From Phycomyces nitens (taxonomy: Eukaryota; Mucoromycota; Mucoromycetes; Mucorales; Phycomycetaceae), in NCBI GenBank assembly GCA_022702545.1, contig JAHRBC010000002.1, forward strand, positions 7,998,001 to 8,062,000: a stretch of DNA of 64,000 nt, given 5' to 3'. How positions within the stretch are numbered: position 1 is the stretch's first letter; each line of letters opens with the position of its first letter. This document shows positions 45,769 through 58,800 of the stretch, piece after piece. The notes under the pieces are model-generated. The model was not told the DNA's origin and searched no databases. It worked only from the letters and a program-made list of their open reading frames with translations. A program made the translations under genes and the position numbers.

Positions 45769-46687
45769 AATGGGATTACTGAATAGAAACCCCCCCCCCC
45801 CCCCCCCCGAGAAAATAACTAGACAGAGAAAGAGGTTGTATGTAGTCTTTAAAATAATAATAGTAAGCACATAAGTATAAAGACCCTTTAAACCAACAAC
45901 CTTTACATTTTATGTGCTGGTATAGTATAAGCTATACTTTCCAATTAATATTTTGTCTCTCCAAGTTTGCGTCAACTAATTGATTATACAGGCGTAATAT
46001 CCATGACTTTTTCAAACCTGAATCAAAAAAATTGGTAATTTGAAGGTCAATAAATAAGAAAACATACGAAAGATCTCGGTTTATTTAGCGAGAATCATGT
46101 AAATCATCGTAGCCGTATTCAATTAATTATTGATGTACATGTTACGACCATCAACATAATTAGAGTAAAAGTGACAAGACGAAAAGGTAAAAAAAAAGGT
46201 AGATCATAGTAGTATGACATGTTAAATATTTAGTATAGTTGAATGGATTACAAGCTGAATCTTCCTACAAAGTAATGATACTGTGAATATATTTTATTAG
46301 AGAAGTGGATATCGTATGAACATTTATAATTTCTATATTTGTACAACAAATTTAAACTCACAGGAACATTTAATATCTCTTATAAGTCATAGAATTATGA
46401 AATTTTCGTAAAGCTGGATGACGTCTAACACATATTTTATTTTCTCACGAGAATTTGGCTTGAAACTTACGTAAAATTTATAAAATTTGCAGGGATTCTT
46501 TCATAACTAGGATCCAAATTTTCATAGGACTTTAAAAATAAAGTTATGTCTCACATTTAACAGCCGATTTAATCACAGAGCCTTAAAATTTATAAATTTT
46601 CATACGATATCTACTTCTCTATTATAAAAGAAGAAAAGATAAATTATGAATGATAAATGAAAACAGTGTATAGATATCCTGGTTTAA
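45769..46687. other. Convergent 3' flanks of OCT1 and TFC3
   Basis: About 900 bp without a gene. It begins with a poly(C) tract (45790-45808) and is otherwise AT-rich. No repeat borders recognised. Confidence 0.5.
45790..45808 (+). repeat. Homopolymer of 19 C just after the OCT1 stop codon
   Basis: Nineteen consecutive C start 22 bp after the OCT1 stop, in otherwise AT-rich DNA. It would lie in the OCT1 3' UTR; the G-rich strand could form quadruplexes. Exact length is uncertain given run-length noise elsewhere in the assembly. Confidence 0.8.
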
Positions 46688-49600
46688 TCAAATTTTGTTA
46701 TAGTAGCCAGACACTGTCCAGTAGCACGTCTTCGTTCTAATGTCAATTTTTTGGGAGGTTTGGACCTCAAAAACAGATGGCTGTCCAAATATGCTGACTT
46801 TACGGGTATTGGAATATATAACGAGCTTTTTAAGTGCTTTCGATTCGACCAGAGCTGTCAAAAGATCTTCCACTTCTGTTCGTGTAAAACGATCTTTGAA
46901 ATGCTGTTGAATTTCAGTCATGAAAATTCCAGGTCGGGCCATCACCAACTCGACAATCGACCGAAGACAAACACGCCAAACACGATCAATACGTTTACCA
47001 TTCAAGTCATTCCATCTACGCAGGTTAATAACTGGCTTGCGAGACTCTGCCAATTCTTCAATTATCAATCTTTTTTCTGAATCTGCAGGCTTGGGTATGA
47101 TGACTCCTGATGGGACAATAAGCCAGTTCTCCAGGTACATTGGCAAAACAAAGCGGTATGCTTCAAAACCAACGCGGGCAACAAGAGGTGGGTTGTTCCC
47201 AGAGAGAATATCAATAGCCTTGATGATATCTTCGTCCATTGTGTCACTCGATGCTGTCTTTATATGTTTCTAGAATAGATATTTTTGGTTATATTCATAT
47301 ATTAAGACATTGTATAAACCCCACAAAAACTTTTTATACCTTGAGTTCCAGTAAGGTGGCACCATCTGAGCCCATATTAGACAGTTTCTCGACAATGTGT
47401 CCCACAATCGCTTTCAAACGATAGTCTTTAACATAAAGATTATCAAAAGCATTTTCGAAAGCATCTTCTTGAAGGCAAATAACATTTTCATTGTAATCCA
47501 CAATTTTTGGGACAACGTCTTGTTCTCGGGGTGTTTCAAGCTTTATCTTGATATCAAAGTAAGCATGCGAAGAATCTGTAGCAATCGTTAATAATCAAAA
47601 GGACAATCTGCAATATATATATATAGACCAATTAATTACCAACAAACCGTGATTTTGAATGGAGCATGACGTTGGGACCTTCAATAGTTGATTTGTCTTT
47701 AATATCCAACCGAAGCTGGTTTCAATTCTCCAATTAGTCATGGATTGATTATGGATTTTGTATAGTACTCACTCTTCCATCCGAAAAGAGATCCAATATA
47801 CAGACCATCGCAGCCTTTCCAGAAATGAGAGGCATAAATTCAACATCCCGTTTTTTGGTAATATACTCTTCGTATCTTGCTGCATGGGCTGAAAAGTTCA
47901 ACGTCTCACCATTCATAAACTTTAAGAATCTGAATGATTTACAAGTACTTTTTAATTAAAATTCCATTCTAGAAACAAGATACTTACTTATACGAGAGCC
48001 CTTCTTTTCGCCCCGGAATGCGTCTCTTGTATCTTGAATTTCTTACAATGGAACCTTCATCACTAAAGGCATCCACAGCAGAGGAAACAAGGTCGTCTGA
48101 GAATTTTTTCAGAATCGCATATGCAAAAAATGGCTCATATGTTTTCTCTGGTGACAAAAGAGTCATCTAATAAAAATTCAAGTAAAGCCACGTTGGTGCC
48201 ATTTAACTAATGCTTTGGAATCCCAATTCTTACCATGATGAAAACTTTTATAAAAGAAACGATTCTTTTATCCTGATCCATCTCAGAGAGTGCAGGGTCA
48301 CAGATTGTATCCACGTATTTTGATGAATGCCTTAAGCGAGGGGTGTTGTAACAAAGAACTGCTTTCTTGGCCAGGGGTGTACATTGAATATGATATATAT
48401 CTTCATAGTGCCTTTTCTTTTCAGGCTTTACAATGTTTTTCTCGAATCCGGCGTCTGTGCTTAGTGTAAACCCATTATCGATAGTAAATGGACTAGAATA
48501 CTATGATTAATAAAATCCTGTCTGGCCAGTAATCAAACCATCCTACTTATTTACCTTGGATTTTTTTGAAGTTGTTCGAGAAAGTAGCGAACTTGACCCA
48601 AAAGATCAAAGTTTGTAGTATCGTGAATGGTTTCTTCATTTTCAATAATAGCACCGCTTTCGCGCCCTTTGGTATATATATCTCCCCATAGTTGACGCAA
48701 CGTATTAATCTGTGGGCCAGCCGAGGCAGTTTCATGAAGCTTTTTCAAACGGTTGCGAAGACTAGAGATTGTGCGATCAGAAAAAACTCGCTCAATTGCT
48801 CCCCACGTAAAACGGAAATCCTTGAGACGTTCTGACACAATGACATAACCGTAGATTAACAAATCATCCTCTTGCTCACTCCAGTGATATCTTTTTCGAC
48901 CAGTCTTGTCATTAAACAGTTTAAATTGATCTATAAAAACGAGTTGGATATTTTAATATACCGAAGAATTAAACATTGTTTTTCAAGAACTTACCATCTG
49001 TAAAAAAGTTTAATAAATTCTTATCATCACCGTATTGATCTCCACCATTTTTGGCACCTAGCATATTTGTGGAATCAAGTCCAGAGTGTTCACTTTGATC
49101 CTCTGTCTCGTCATTCAAATAGTCTATATTTCCAGACAATTTCAAGCTATCGGAATGTCCTTTTGCAGAATTTCGATCCATTGGAGTTTGTTTGATTCTA
49201 GGCTTTCTGAACCTTTTTCTTCCATACACATGCCGTTCGATATTTCGAATAGACAGTTTCTCCTGGCGAATATGAAAAGAGACTTCGACTTTTCGGTAAT
49301 GGGCTCTGACCATACTAAGACTCATTCCACTTTCTTCAGCAGCCTTGTTGCAAATATCGATATTCTTCAATGGTGTAGTCTTGTTCACCCTGTCAATGTA
49401 GGCCTCAAGAATTTTCTTTTGGTTGGAAGTCATCTGGTAGGTAGTTCTCCAATTCTTCATATAGAGCATTCCATTGACGAATGAGCGACGAGTAGGTTTT
49501 AGTCGGAAATTGTTGATTTCTGACATTTTACCGGCTTGACTAGTACATCTGTATTGGAGGTCACTCCAGTAAATATGGATATCCGCAGGTGTGCAGACAG

Positions 49601-52600
49601 GATATGTTCGCAGAATAATCTGATCTGGGTCCAAGACATCACGTATCGGAACTTCCGTCCTTAGAGTGCAAACCTTTGTATTATCAACAGTCCAGCTTGA
49701 AAAATAGGTATCGAGTGATGTTGTACCGCGAATGCCGCGTTCAATTATTTCGAGTCCTTCGAGCACATCTAGGACTAGACGTAGCCGACGCAAAAGTCTG
49801 GTTTTTCTGCTAAACAAGATATCTTGGATATTTTTAGGGAGCTCACAGAGGATGGTTTCACGATTTCTGGACGGGCCGTTGAAATATTCTTGTATCTCAG
49901 CAGAGTTGAAGAAAATACCAATTATCTTGAGGTATTCTCCAAAGGTTAAATTCTGCACAATCTTGATAACGGGGACCTGACGAGTCTCAGAGTCGATATC
50001 CGATAGACCTCTGTTAACCAAATCGTTTAGATATTGATGCAATCTTTTGGCCCTAATGAATTTAGAAGATATGAATCCATATCTAAGTCCAATAAGAAGC
50101 TTGCTAGGCTCATTTTCTCGACCATCTGCTGATTCAGTAGGATCTTCTGGGTGTATATTGGCCAAATTAATATTCTTTCTGAATTTTTTCAATTGGGTCT
50201 GGATTTTCGCTGCTTCTGTTATATTTTTTCCTTTGACGGCCATGGTGTGTTCGACTTCCATACGTGCAATACGGTCCGAAAGACGTTCAGGTTGTTCAAT
50301 CTTCTCGAATTGTGGCTGCGGTCGACATAATCCCCAGGCAGGTTCACCTTTACCCACATATTTCAAATAATCCTTCATCAATTCTCCATCAGCATCTATA
50401 TCTCGGCGAAACATAATGTCTCTCTTGGTTTTCTTTCCACAGATGTTTTCTAGCGTGATTTCGCGAATATAGACTAAATCTTCTCGGGCAAGCTCTTCTA
50501 CTGCTCTCCAGATCGTTTTAATGCAGATTATAGATGTGGGAAGCAAGCTATCTCCATACATTTCCTTTGTTTTTTCTTCAAAGAGACCCTTAAAATGAAA
50601 GTTACGCTCCATGATGGGGTAGCATTCCAGGAGAGCCAATATTACAGTCTTTCGCTGAAGCATATAACGATTCATCATTGCCGGGCCATGCTTCTTCCTG
50701 GGGGCTCTTTTTGTAGAGCCGGATTTTAATTTTGCTGTTGCATTTTTATCGTTCGATCTTAGATTTACAGTCTTCTTTTGCTTTCCTTTTTCCTTTTTCT
50801 TTTTCTTTTTCTCTTCCTCTTCCTCTTCATCTTCCTCTTCCTCTTCCTCTTCATCTTCCTCTTCTTCATCATATTCTTCGTCATCTTCCTCACTGTCTTG
50901 AGATTTATCAACCGCAGTAGGTTTACCGTCCTCTTGAAGTTTTCTTTCTGGTACTATATGTGAATCATTGCTAGGGTGATTAATCGGTGACAATACAGTA
51001 TCGTCGTTTCGAATGAGCTCATGCTCCTTGCCATACATTCTAGCGGATCTAGTAATACGCGGAAGACTATCGGCATTTGTAGTAGTTCTGTCCTGAGTTT
51101 TTCTGGGTACTTTGGCAACCTCAGTATTGACTGACCCCAGCTCTAAAAAAGCCTGGGTTATACTAGGAGACCCACTATCTTGCTCTGATCTTTGATTTGG
51201 TGCTGCAGGTAACTGAGATACCTTGTTTCCTTTTATCGATCTAGTAAGTCTTTCATTGGTATGAAGTGGTACAGAAGGTTCATTTGGCACACTTTGCTTA
51301 TGATTACGAGGGTTTGGTTCCTTGGGACGTTTAGAAAATAGTTCGAATAAAGTTGTTTGGCGGGTTGCAGTAGATCTTGTTGTCGGGCGATCAAATGTTC
51401 GTGAAGCAGCCAAAGGGGTTGCCGAGGGCTTTTTGGTTATATGTCGATTCTCGTGTTCCGTAAGTTGATCCCCACATTTTTGAGGAATCAAACTTTCTGA
51501 TGTTTGTAGGGGTAGTGCCTGGTTTTTGTGTACAGTTGCCGGCTGGGGACAAGAATTAATAGACACGCTCTCAGGTAATATGTTTTCAGGAATTTGGTTT
51601 TCTATGCCCTGGCTATTTGATACTACATTAACCTCTTTAGAGAGGTTTATTTGGCCGAGGTCTTTTGTTCCATTTGCTGCCGTACTTTTTTTGGCTGGTG
51701 TGGATACAAGTGTTGTAGTTTTAAGTTTTTTGGCTTGTGTATCTTTAGTGGATCTTGTAATTCTTTGATATTCATTATGTTCACCAATTTTGTTGGACCT
51801 TGGTTCGACGTACTCGTTTGATGTTTCATCGTCTGATGATTGGGGCATCTTTCGTTTTTTATATGGCCCTCTTGTCTGTTTTGGCTTTGTTGTCTTTGTT
51901 GTCTGTTTGCGTCGTTTTATTATTTTTTCTGGCTTTGATGATATAACGCTAGATCGCTTTAGTGTTACTGCTCTTTTTACTATTGGCGTAGGATCAAAAG
52001 ACGGAGGGTTGTTGACAGATGCATATTCTCTTTGGATACCTGGCTCGGGACGCTTTTGACGCGGAAGTAAAGGTGGTATTTCTTTCGTGGCTTTTTTGGA
52101 AAGCGTGAATTTGTTGTGGCAATAATTAAAATAATCATTTTCCTGGATGTGGCTTGAATCCGGTGTAAAGTTACAATACTTTATGGGCAAGACATCCTCA
52201 TTTTCGATAGCCTTTTTGTAACTTATATATGTAAAGTAACGATATCGTCGATTACGACCTTCAAATTCAAGGTGACGACAGACACCATAGTTCTCTACTC
52301 CAATCCTTTGCTCCGAGACCATTCTTTCCAAAGCTCTATAAAGCATACGAGAGTCCGTACAGTTGATTGCCCGACCAATATCCTATAAATCCCATATAAG
52401 TCAAAAATATAAATCATGAATAATTCAAACCTTTTGAGTAATGCCCTGAACACCAGCTGTTCGTAGAGCTTCAATGATCTGGGCCTCAAGTGTGGAGCCT
52501 CGGTAAAAATGTGGAGAGTTTGCTACTTGGTGTCTTCCATTTACCCGTGGGACGACAAGCACTCTGTTTTCATCCTCGTCTTTTGATACTTCTTTTAACA

Positions 52601-54105
52601 GCATGCTGTGGTGCCGCTTCATAGCTAGTATTGTATTGAAAAATGGTTTCCTTTTTTAGTAAAATCCAAAATAAATAACGAGATATTATATTATATAATT
52701 GACTTACACAATTCAGTCTTGAGGAGCTTGAGGCATCGAAGTGACCTTCCTACATTATTTTCTTTTGCAACAAACTTTTGAATATATCCACGAAGACACA
52801 TGATGTCAATTGCTCGGTTGAACCATTTTCGTACTGTTCGCTTCTTTGAATTGAAACCCTAAAGATGATATAAGAAAATCCATAAGAAATCCTGGTACAA
52901 TGCAAGTATATTTATTGACACTTACCAATGCATTAAGAATATCGTCGCTAAACATGACATTGTCTTTGGCATCCGAAAGTAGCTCTGTGATGGAGTTTAG
53001 GAGAGACTTTGCTGAGAAAACCACGCCAAGTGTATTGACATTGTAAGGACAAGGTTTCTCATCGTTATCACCAGTCTTTTCTTCGTCTTCTTCGTCTTCA
53101 TCATGCTGAGAGAGCTTGGCAGTTCTAGTAAAGCGAGTGTGTACACACAGATTGGTGCGGATACCTGCATGAGAGTACGTTGTTCTTGTACTGATTTTGG
53201 GATAGTTATTAGTCTTGTTTTTGATGTAAAAGAAATCCTTACATTGCACCCATCTTCTCGAGTGATTTTACATAGTGACCAGTTGAACGAGGATCGAGAT
53301 CAAAGATTCTTGTAATATCAGCCTGGGTGATTCCTTTATGTCGAGATTTCATGATGGTTTGCAAGAGGACGACTAAGTTTTGTGAAAATGCAGGACCGGG
53401 CTTTAGGAATATTGTGAGCAATTGGTCTGGGGATTCGGGATTTTTGGTTTCGTGTGTCCATTGGTACTTACAGGCACACCGGTATTTAACTGTTCTTTTT
53501 GATATTCAGGAGTGGCTATTATATATAGACGATCTCCATATTTCTCTACCACTTTATCGTATTCGAGAGAGGCAATGTCATCTATGGGCTTAAAGTCCTT
53601 TGGTATACCGTCTTTTAACTAAGATTGATTTCTTTAGTTCACCTAGTAGAAAATGCAACTGTCTTTGATAATATGTCTTGCCTTTAATTGACAAAAGGGT
53701 TTAACTCTTCCATCACAACCAGTGTCTGAGCTATCCGTATCATTCTCGTCTTGATCATCTTCTAGCTGGTCACTTGTTTGATTAGCTTTATCCAATTTTT
53801 CATAAAAAACAAGCTCTTGAAAGTGTCTGATGAATCGCCAGACATAGCATTTGTAGGCCATATCCAAGTTCATTGGAGTAGATAATTCTCCTTCACGTTG
53901 GACGATCTCATGGGTCGCAATGGCCTTGACATGATTCCAGATTTCATTGATACAGGTGCCTAATTTATTGTGCATACATTTGTAGATTTGACATGAGCAA
54001 AGGAATGATCTTAATATACTAGTCATTATTATTTATTCATTGCTTGCCTTTGAAACCGTCAATAGCTATTTCTTGCTTGAGTCTTGCAAACACATTCTCA
54101 AGCAT
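46688..54105 (-). CDS. TFC3: TFIIIC largest subunit, B-box-binding (tau138/Tfc3 type), 15 exons
   Basis: Binds the B box of tRNA genes in RNA polymerase III initiation. Exons (minus): 54105-54048, 53959-53682, 53618-53480, 53426-53250, 53164-52926, 52858-52708, 52624-52431, 52382-48995, 48930-48555, 48492-48234, 48166-47988, 47929-47773, 47715-47640, 47575-47340, 47269-46688; together 2,162 residues in one frame. The N terminus has winged-helix units (DGFKG-TCINEIWNHV; GITQADITRIFDLDPRSTGHYVKSLEKMG, split here by wording only at DPRS/TGHY). A second HTH is seen at AQIIEALRTAGVQGITQK and a SANT-like stretch at RYHWSEQEDDLLIYGYV. A long disordered, Glu/Lys-rich insert fills about residues 540-1000. 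Introns 1 and 2 use GC donors; introns 3 and 4 use weak GTGTGC and GTGCAA donors. Confidence 0.85.
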
Positions 54106-54366
54106 TTTTTATGTCTGCTTTTGTTCTATTCTTAAGAAAGACTATAGTTCATGAATCAATCAATGATAGACTAGATCAAGAAAAAGGAAAAAAAAAGATT
54201 GAACATGAATTATATGTGGATTTCTAGAAACAAGGCTGACGTCATGATAGTTTTTTGACGTAAGATTCAAGATAACCTGCCTGGACACTTCTTGGGTCAA
54301 CAGGAATATTTGCAAAATTATAAAACACTGTGAAACCAATCTTAAATCTCCTTTTTAAGGTATAAT
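54106..54366. promoter_or_regulatory. Upstream region of TFC3 up to the fold-back element
   Basis: About 260 bp remain between the TFC3 ATG and the first transposon border, so the promoter is probably confined here unless it extends into the inserted element. No defined motif is claimed. Confidence 0.4.
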
Positions 54367-55268
54367 GACGCTCTCCACCAATGGCGCTCTCCACCAACCC
54401 TCAACCGGTCAGCGAAAAAGGAAAGTGTGAGCTGATTGACTAATTTAGTAATGAAGCTGTTTATTATGGTAGCTGAAATACTAAATGTAGTAGGTCTTTT
54501 CCAAAATGAGAATCTCAAAAATCACTGTTGACTGAATATAAATGGATGAAGAACAGGCGGAGGTCGTATAAAATGAAGTTATGGCCAATAAAAAGACTTT
54601 TATACCCTAAATCAAATTGCTATACTAACATGTTACACTTGTTACCGGCAAGACTCCTCTACACGTGATATGCTATCGGATATCAAGGGAGAGTCTAGCG
54701 AGGATCTTTTTGAAGATAACTTCTGGCAGACAATAAAGTAGATGTGAATATTAGTAGGAAGAGAACTGTCTTTATTGAATATCGCTGTCTAAACTTATTT
54801 ATAATGGCGATATTTCGCTACAAGTCACGTATCGCTGGCGACACACTATTCACTTTTACAGCCTTTATTTTTATTTCTGGATTATAACTTTGTGCCTATT
54901 AAGTAGTTATTTTAGCAAATATTCAAATATATTATTTGGATGCTAACATAACTACTTAATAGGCACAAAGTTATAATCCAGAAATAAAAATAAAGGTCGT
55001 AAAAGTGAATAGTGTAACACTTTAGTTTAGCAATTTTATTTAGGGTATAAAAGTCTTTTTATTGGCCATAACTTCATTTTATACGACCTCCGCCTGTTCT
55101 TCATCCATTTATATTCAGTCAACAGTGATTTTTGAGATTCTCATTTTGGAAAAGACCTACTACATTTAGTATTTCAGCTACCATAATAAACAGCTTCATT
55201 ACTAAATTAGTCAATCAGCTCACATTTTCCTTTTTCGCTGACCGGTTGAGGGTTGGTGGAGAGCGCCA
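54367..55268. mobile_element. Non-autonomous fold-back (TIR) element, about 0.9 kb
   Basis: Long terminal inverted repeats: 54381-54638 pairs with 55012-55268, with ends reading GGCGCTCTCCACCAACCCTC inward on both sides. The left end has a second copy of the terminal 13-15 bp in tandem (GACGCTCTCCACCAAT before GGCGCTCTCCACCAA). It is flanked by TATAAT on both sides (54361-54366 and 55269-55274), a candidate 6-bp target duplication. No transposase inside. It sits between the TFC3 promoter and the LINE-B2 5' fragment. The superfamily is not recognised. Confidence 0.8.
54843..55018. repeat. Nested hairpin (MITE-like) inside the fold-back element
   Basis: 54843-54913 and 54945-55016 are near-perfect inverted repeats (ACACTATTCACTTTTAC, GGATTATAACTTTGTGCC and ATTAAGTAGTTAT on the left arm), leaving a loop of about 30 bp. 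The whole would fold into one hairpin. It abuts the inner end of the outer right arm, as an element inserted in the loop of the outer one would. The remaining loop, 54639-54842, has no partner. Confidence 0.8.
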
Positions 55269-55289
55269 TATAATACAACTATACTATTG

Positions 55290-55618
55290 CCCAAATCAAC
55301 AGTAAACATCCCAAATTCTGCTCCTTTGTCCAACATTGACAGACATTCAGACACTTGGGATGGAGTGAATGCATCGCTCCACAACCGTATACACCGACCC
55401 ATTGTACAACCTAATAAGGTACTACCGCTTTTCACTTCTCCAGGAAATGAAGTTCTTATCAACCAGGATGCCATCACCGCAGCCTGGACCAGAACAATGA
55501 ACCCAACCTGCGTTGTGTTCAATGTTGGCAAGATTGCCTCTGACAATGAGTTCTGTGAAGTCATGGTCCAACAGCTTTGGCCCGCAGCGTCCTACATCCC
55601 CCGTTGATCCAAGGCAAA
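55290..55618 (+). pseudogene. LINE-B2 ORF1, N-terminal fragment (plus strand)
   Basis: Translates (about 55290-55605, then a stop and a few more matching residues) to a peptide that aligns with LINE-B1 ORF1: FTSPGNEVLINQDAITAAW against FTAPGFD-SLSVNPASAAW, and CVVFNVGKIASDNEF against SILFNLGKLVPANAV. Similarity ends at SKA (B1: SKDPLAEALF), exactly where the LTR-like repeat begins. The rest of ORF1 resumes, in opposite orientation, at 59933. No good ATG remains. Confidence 0.75.
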
Positions 55619-55885
55619 ATATCTTGCAAGGGAAATAAGAATACTGTGAGAGTGTTGTTTATTGAAGTGAGAATATTATGATTGCTTATATACTATTATT
55701 CAAATTCCCTTGTAATTAAAGTCCCCGTCGTGTAATGGTTGGTGATCACTGTAGCAGTGTGAAGTGTACGTGTGCCTGGTGTGTAACTGTTCCTGAGATG
55801 TTAACTTTCCAGGGTCATTAGAAAACAGGAACCAGATATCGGTTTGGGAGTGTGTGTTTCACTCAACTGTGGTGTGCATACCACA
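55619..55885 (-). repeat. Solo LTR-like repeat, left member of an inverted pair
   Basis: 267 bp matching 59934-60368 in reverse complement (minus that copy's internal LINE fragment). On the minus strand it starts TGTGGTATGCACACCACAG and carries TATATAAG then AATAAA 30-40 bp later, as in the other LTRs of the window. A 21-bp stretch within it resembles a tRNA 5' half (TCCCCGTCGTGTAATGG) but no B box follows. Confidence 0.75.
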
Positions 55886-58800
55886 AACACTACTTCATTT
55901 CAAATGGATCAAAAGTATCCTTGACATCAAAGAACTTTACAAAATCCTCACAATGAGTTCCTATTCAGATGTTTCTTGACTTCTTTAATCTTGGAGTTTT
56001 TCTAGACAGACTTTAGTTTACAAAGTACGAGATCAATTTCTTCTTTTTTAAAAAAAAATTGTATCAATTATCAATATCGTAATGTTTCTGTACAAATTAC
56101 TTTTTTTTTGTAATTATTGGTATGGCTGGTGCTAATACTGCACAACCTTTACAAATATTGTGAAATGGGGAAGAAGGAAAACAGGTTATGTAGACACTGA
56201 AACTAATCTGTGCGTTCTGGATGGCGGTAATGGCTCTGATCACGATGGACTGAACTAAGAAAGGGGCGTTATTAAATATGGAGGCCCAATGTGCACACCA
56301 CATTGAATGGACGGTGATGAGTACGATGGTGATTTGAAGGGAAGACGAAGTTGATGACGAAAGGCGGGTTTGGGTGAGGAGAGCAGCTACATCTAGTATG
56401 GAGAGAAATGGAGGGATGTGTCCAAGCACGGAAACTCAAACTGGGAAATTATTGAGGCAGGAAAAGATAAAATGCTGTAGTGTATCGACATCGTCCTGAA
56501 AAATTGGGCAGATGGGTCTAGGGAGGAAGGAGGAGGTGGAGTTATAGACAAAGGCAGTAATGGGAACCCGTTGCCAGAGGATTTTCCACCAAAATTTCTG
56601 TGTTTTGTGGGGCATAGACCAACGCCAGAAGAGCTTCTAACGGATGTCTGTGAAGGAAAGAGACGGAAAAGAGGGGAGAAGATGAAGCCGCAAGGACCCA
56701 GTACGTGCCTTTTGAAGAGGATGGCCATCAACCTCAACTAGGAGTAGAAGCGAGTAAAACCCATCGTTAGGATTGGGCGAGTCTGGTGGAGTGGGTAGAA
56801 GGAGGGAAGCAAACCAAGACCAAAGGAAGATTTTGGCAGTGTCAAGGTAGTGAAAGAAGGCGATAAGACGGTTGCGGGCGTGTATGTCACAGTATAGAGA
56901 GTGACAACAGATGACACTCTGTGTGCTGATCACAAAGGTATGGTACACATATAGGCCCTTGTGATTCCAGCGAGGCAAAACTAATGATAGAAGGAAAGTC
57001 CAAATGATGTAGAGGGGAAATATGAGGGCGGTAATGGGTAAAAGGCGAATGAAGAGAGGGAGTGTGAGAGGGAGTATATGAGAACTAACACGAACACAAG
57101 GCTGTAGTGGAAGTGGGAAGGTTGACGGGTGCGATGGCGGGTGAGGGCTTGAAGAAGTCGAGCTGTAGGAGGAAGATGATGTAAGGAAGGGCATATTTAG
57201 AGTGGGCATACGAATCCCGAAGTATTGACAGAATCCAACGCAGTTGTAGCGCCTTTTGTTGGTTCTCCAGATCGAGTAGGCCTAATCCACTTTTACGACG
57301 AGGTAGGCAGAGGAAACCTCATGAAGGGCTACCAAACCCAAGTGAGAGGTATTGGCGGGTAGTTTTGCGAACATCAACTAAAGATGATGCGGGAGCAGGC
57401 ATGACATATAGTACATACCGTATGGTACTGAGAAGGAGAGTGTTAGCAATGAGGTCTTTATCTCTGACAGACAAACGATGCTGAGCAAGGGCGAGGCAGT
57501 GGCGGCCAAGTTTACTGAGGAGGGCAGAGCGGAAGGTATCGAGCTGACGAGGGTAGGAGGTGAGAGAAAAACCAAGGTAGCGGATAGAATCAGTAGAATT
57601 GTAATCATGAAGGTTAGTGATCTCAGCCGCAGTGAGCACAGGACCCCAGTCAGGGACAAAAACACCAGACAAATATACTCCAACCGTCTTGCCCGTATTG
57701 ACTCGGGTATTAGATGCCCTACTATAGAGGTCCATTATGGCGAAGAGGGAGGAGATTTCAGAAGGAGGGGCACTTCCTAAGAGGGAGTGGGAACCGTCAA
57801 GGGAAATTAGCTCTGCAGAGTAAGGTAGAGGCGGATGTGAAGATTTCCCCGGAGGAAGGGTCTCTAAGGGAGGTGATGGAGCGTGCAATGTTGCCGGACT
57901 TGATGACTTTGTAAAAATATGCATTGTACTGATCACCCTCTTCCGTTCAGCGAACACTCGCTCGCTGTGCAAGATTGACAGTCTTGTAAGCCTGGTGGTT
58001 TGCAATATCAGCTTCCACCTCACGTAAGTCAGACAGGGTTCTGTTGCGGAGGAAGCTTGTGCGTTGGCGGTGCAGAGAATGTTCAACTGTTTTGCAACAT
58101 TGGGTATGTTTTTTTCGCATATATCATTGTGAAGTTCTTTATTACTTCCTTAAGGGTATCCAATTGGGAACCGAGAGAATCCTCTGCTCGTAAAGAGGTA
58201 CACGCGAAGTCGAGGAGAAGGTCAAGTTGGTCTGTGAATGAGTCGAGAGTGAGAAACATAGTATTAAAGCGCCACACGCCAGGCCCAGATGGGCGCTGCA
58301 AAGGGAGTGAAACGGTCAAGAGGCTATGGTCTGTCCAAAACGGGTTGAGGAAGATGGCATTAAGCGCATTGGTTGTGAGATTATGTGGACGGAAGATAAA
58401 GTTAATGCACGTTCGGTGTCTACCGTTGTTAAAGGTGGAGAGTGGAGAAGAATTGGGTGCAGTAATAACATTGGAAAAGTGTTGTTCTAGGCAATAGTTC
58501 CAGGCCGTGGGATAGGTGTTGTAGTTATAAAGATTGCAGTTGAAATCTCTAAGGAGAAAGGTGGGATGGTTATGCGGAATTGAGGCAAGAAAAGTGACCA
58601 GAGAGCGGTAGAAGGGGTATCATTGTGCGGAGAGACTAGGTTCGTACATGTCAATAAGAGCAAAGTAATCAATTCAGTTGTCTGAATGGGAAATAAGTAC
58701 TGAGAGAACTCGTCCATCATCGGAGACAGAGAGCATAGTGAGGGTGAGGAGAGGATTGAAGGGAATGAGACCGCATTCCTTCGTCCAAAGACTAGAATGG

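Noticed and set aside
50732..50963. Plus-strand open frames rich in Phe/Leu (possible membrane protein)
   Set aside because: They are antisense to the Glu/Lys tract of the TFC3 coding exon and only mirror its codon repeats.
55737..55800. tRNA-like start TCCCCGTCGTGTAATGG in the inverted LTR pair (a tRNA-derived SINE?)
   Set aside because: The D-arm resemblance is short, there is no anticodon or T arm and no B box (GGTTCGA) downstream, and TATA/AATAAA features fit an LTR better.
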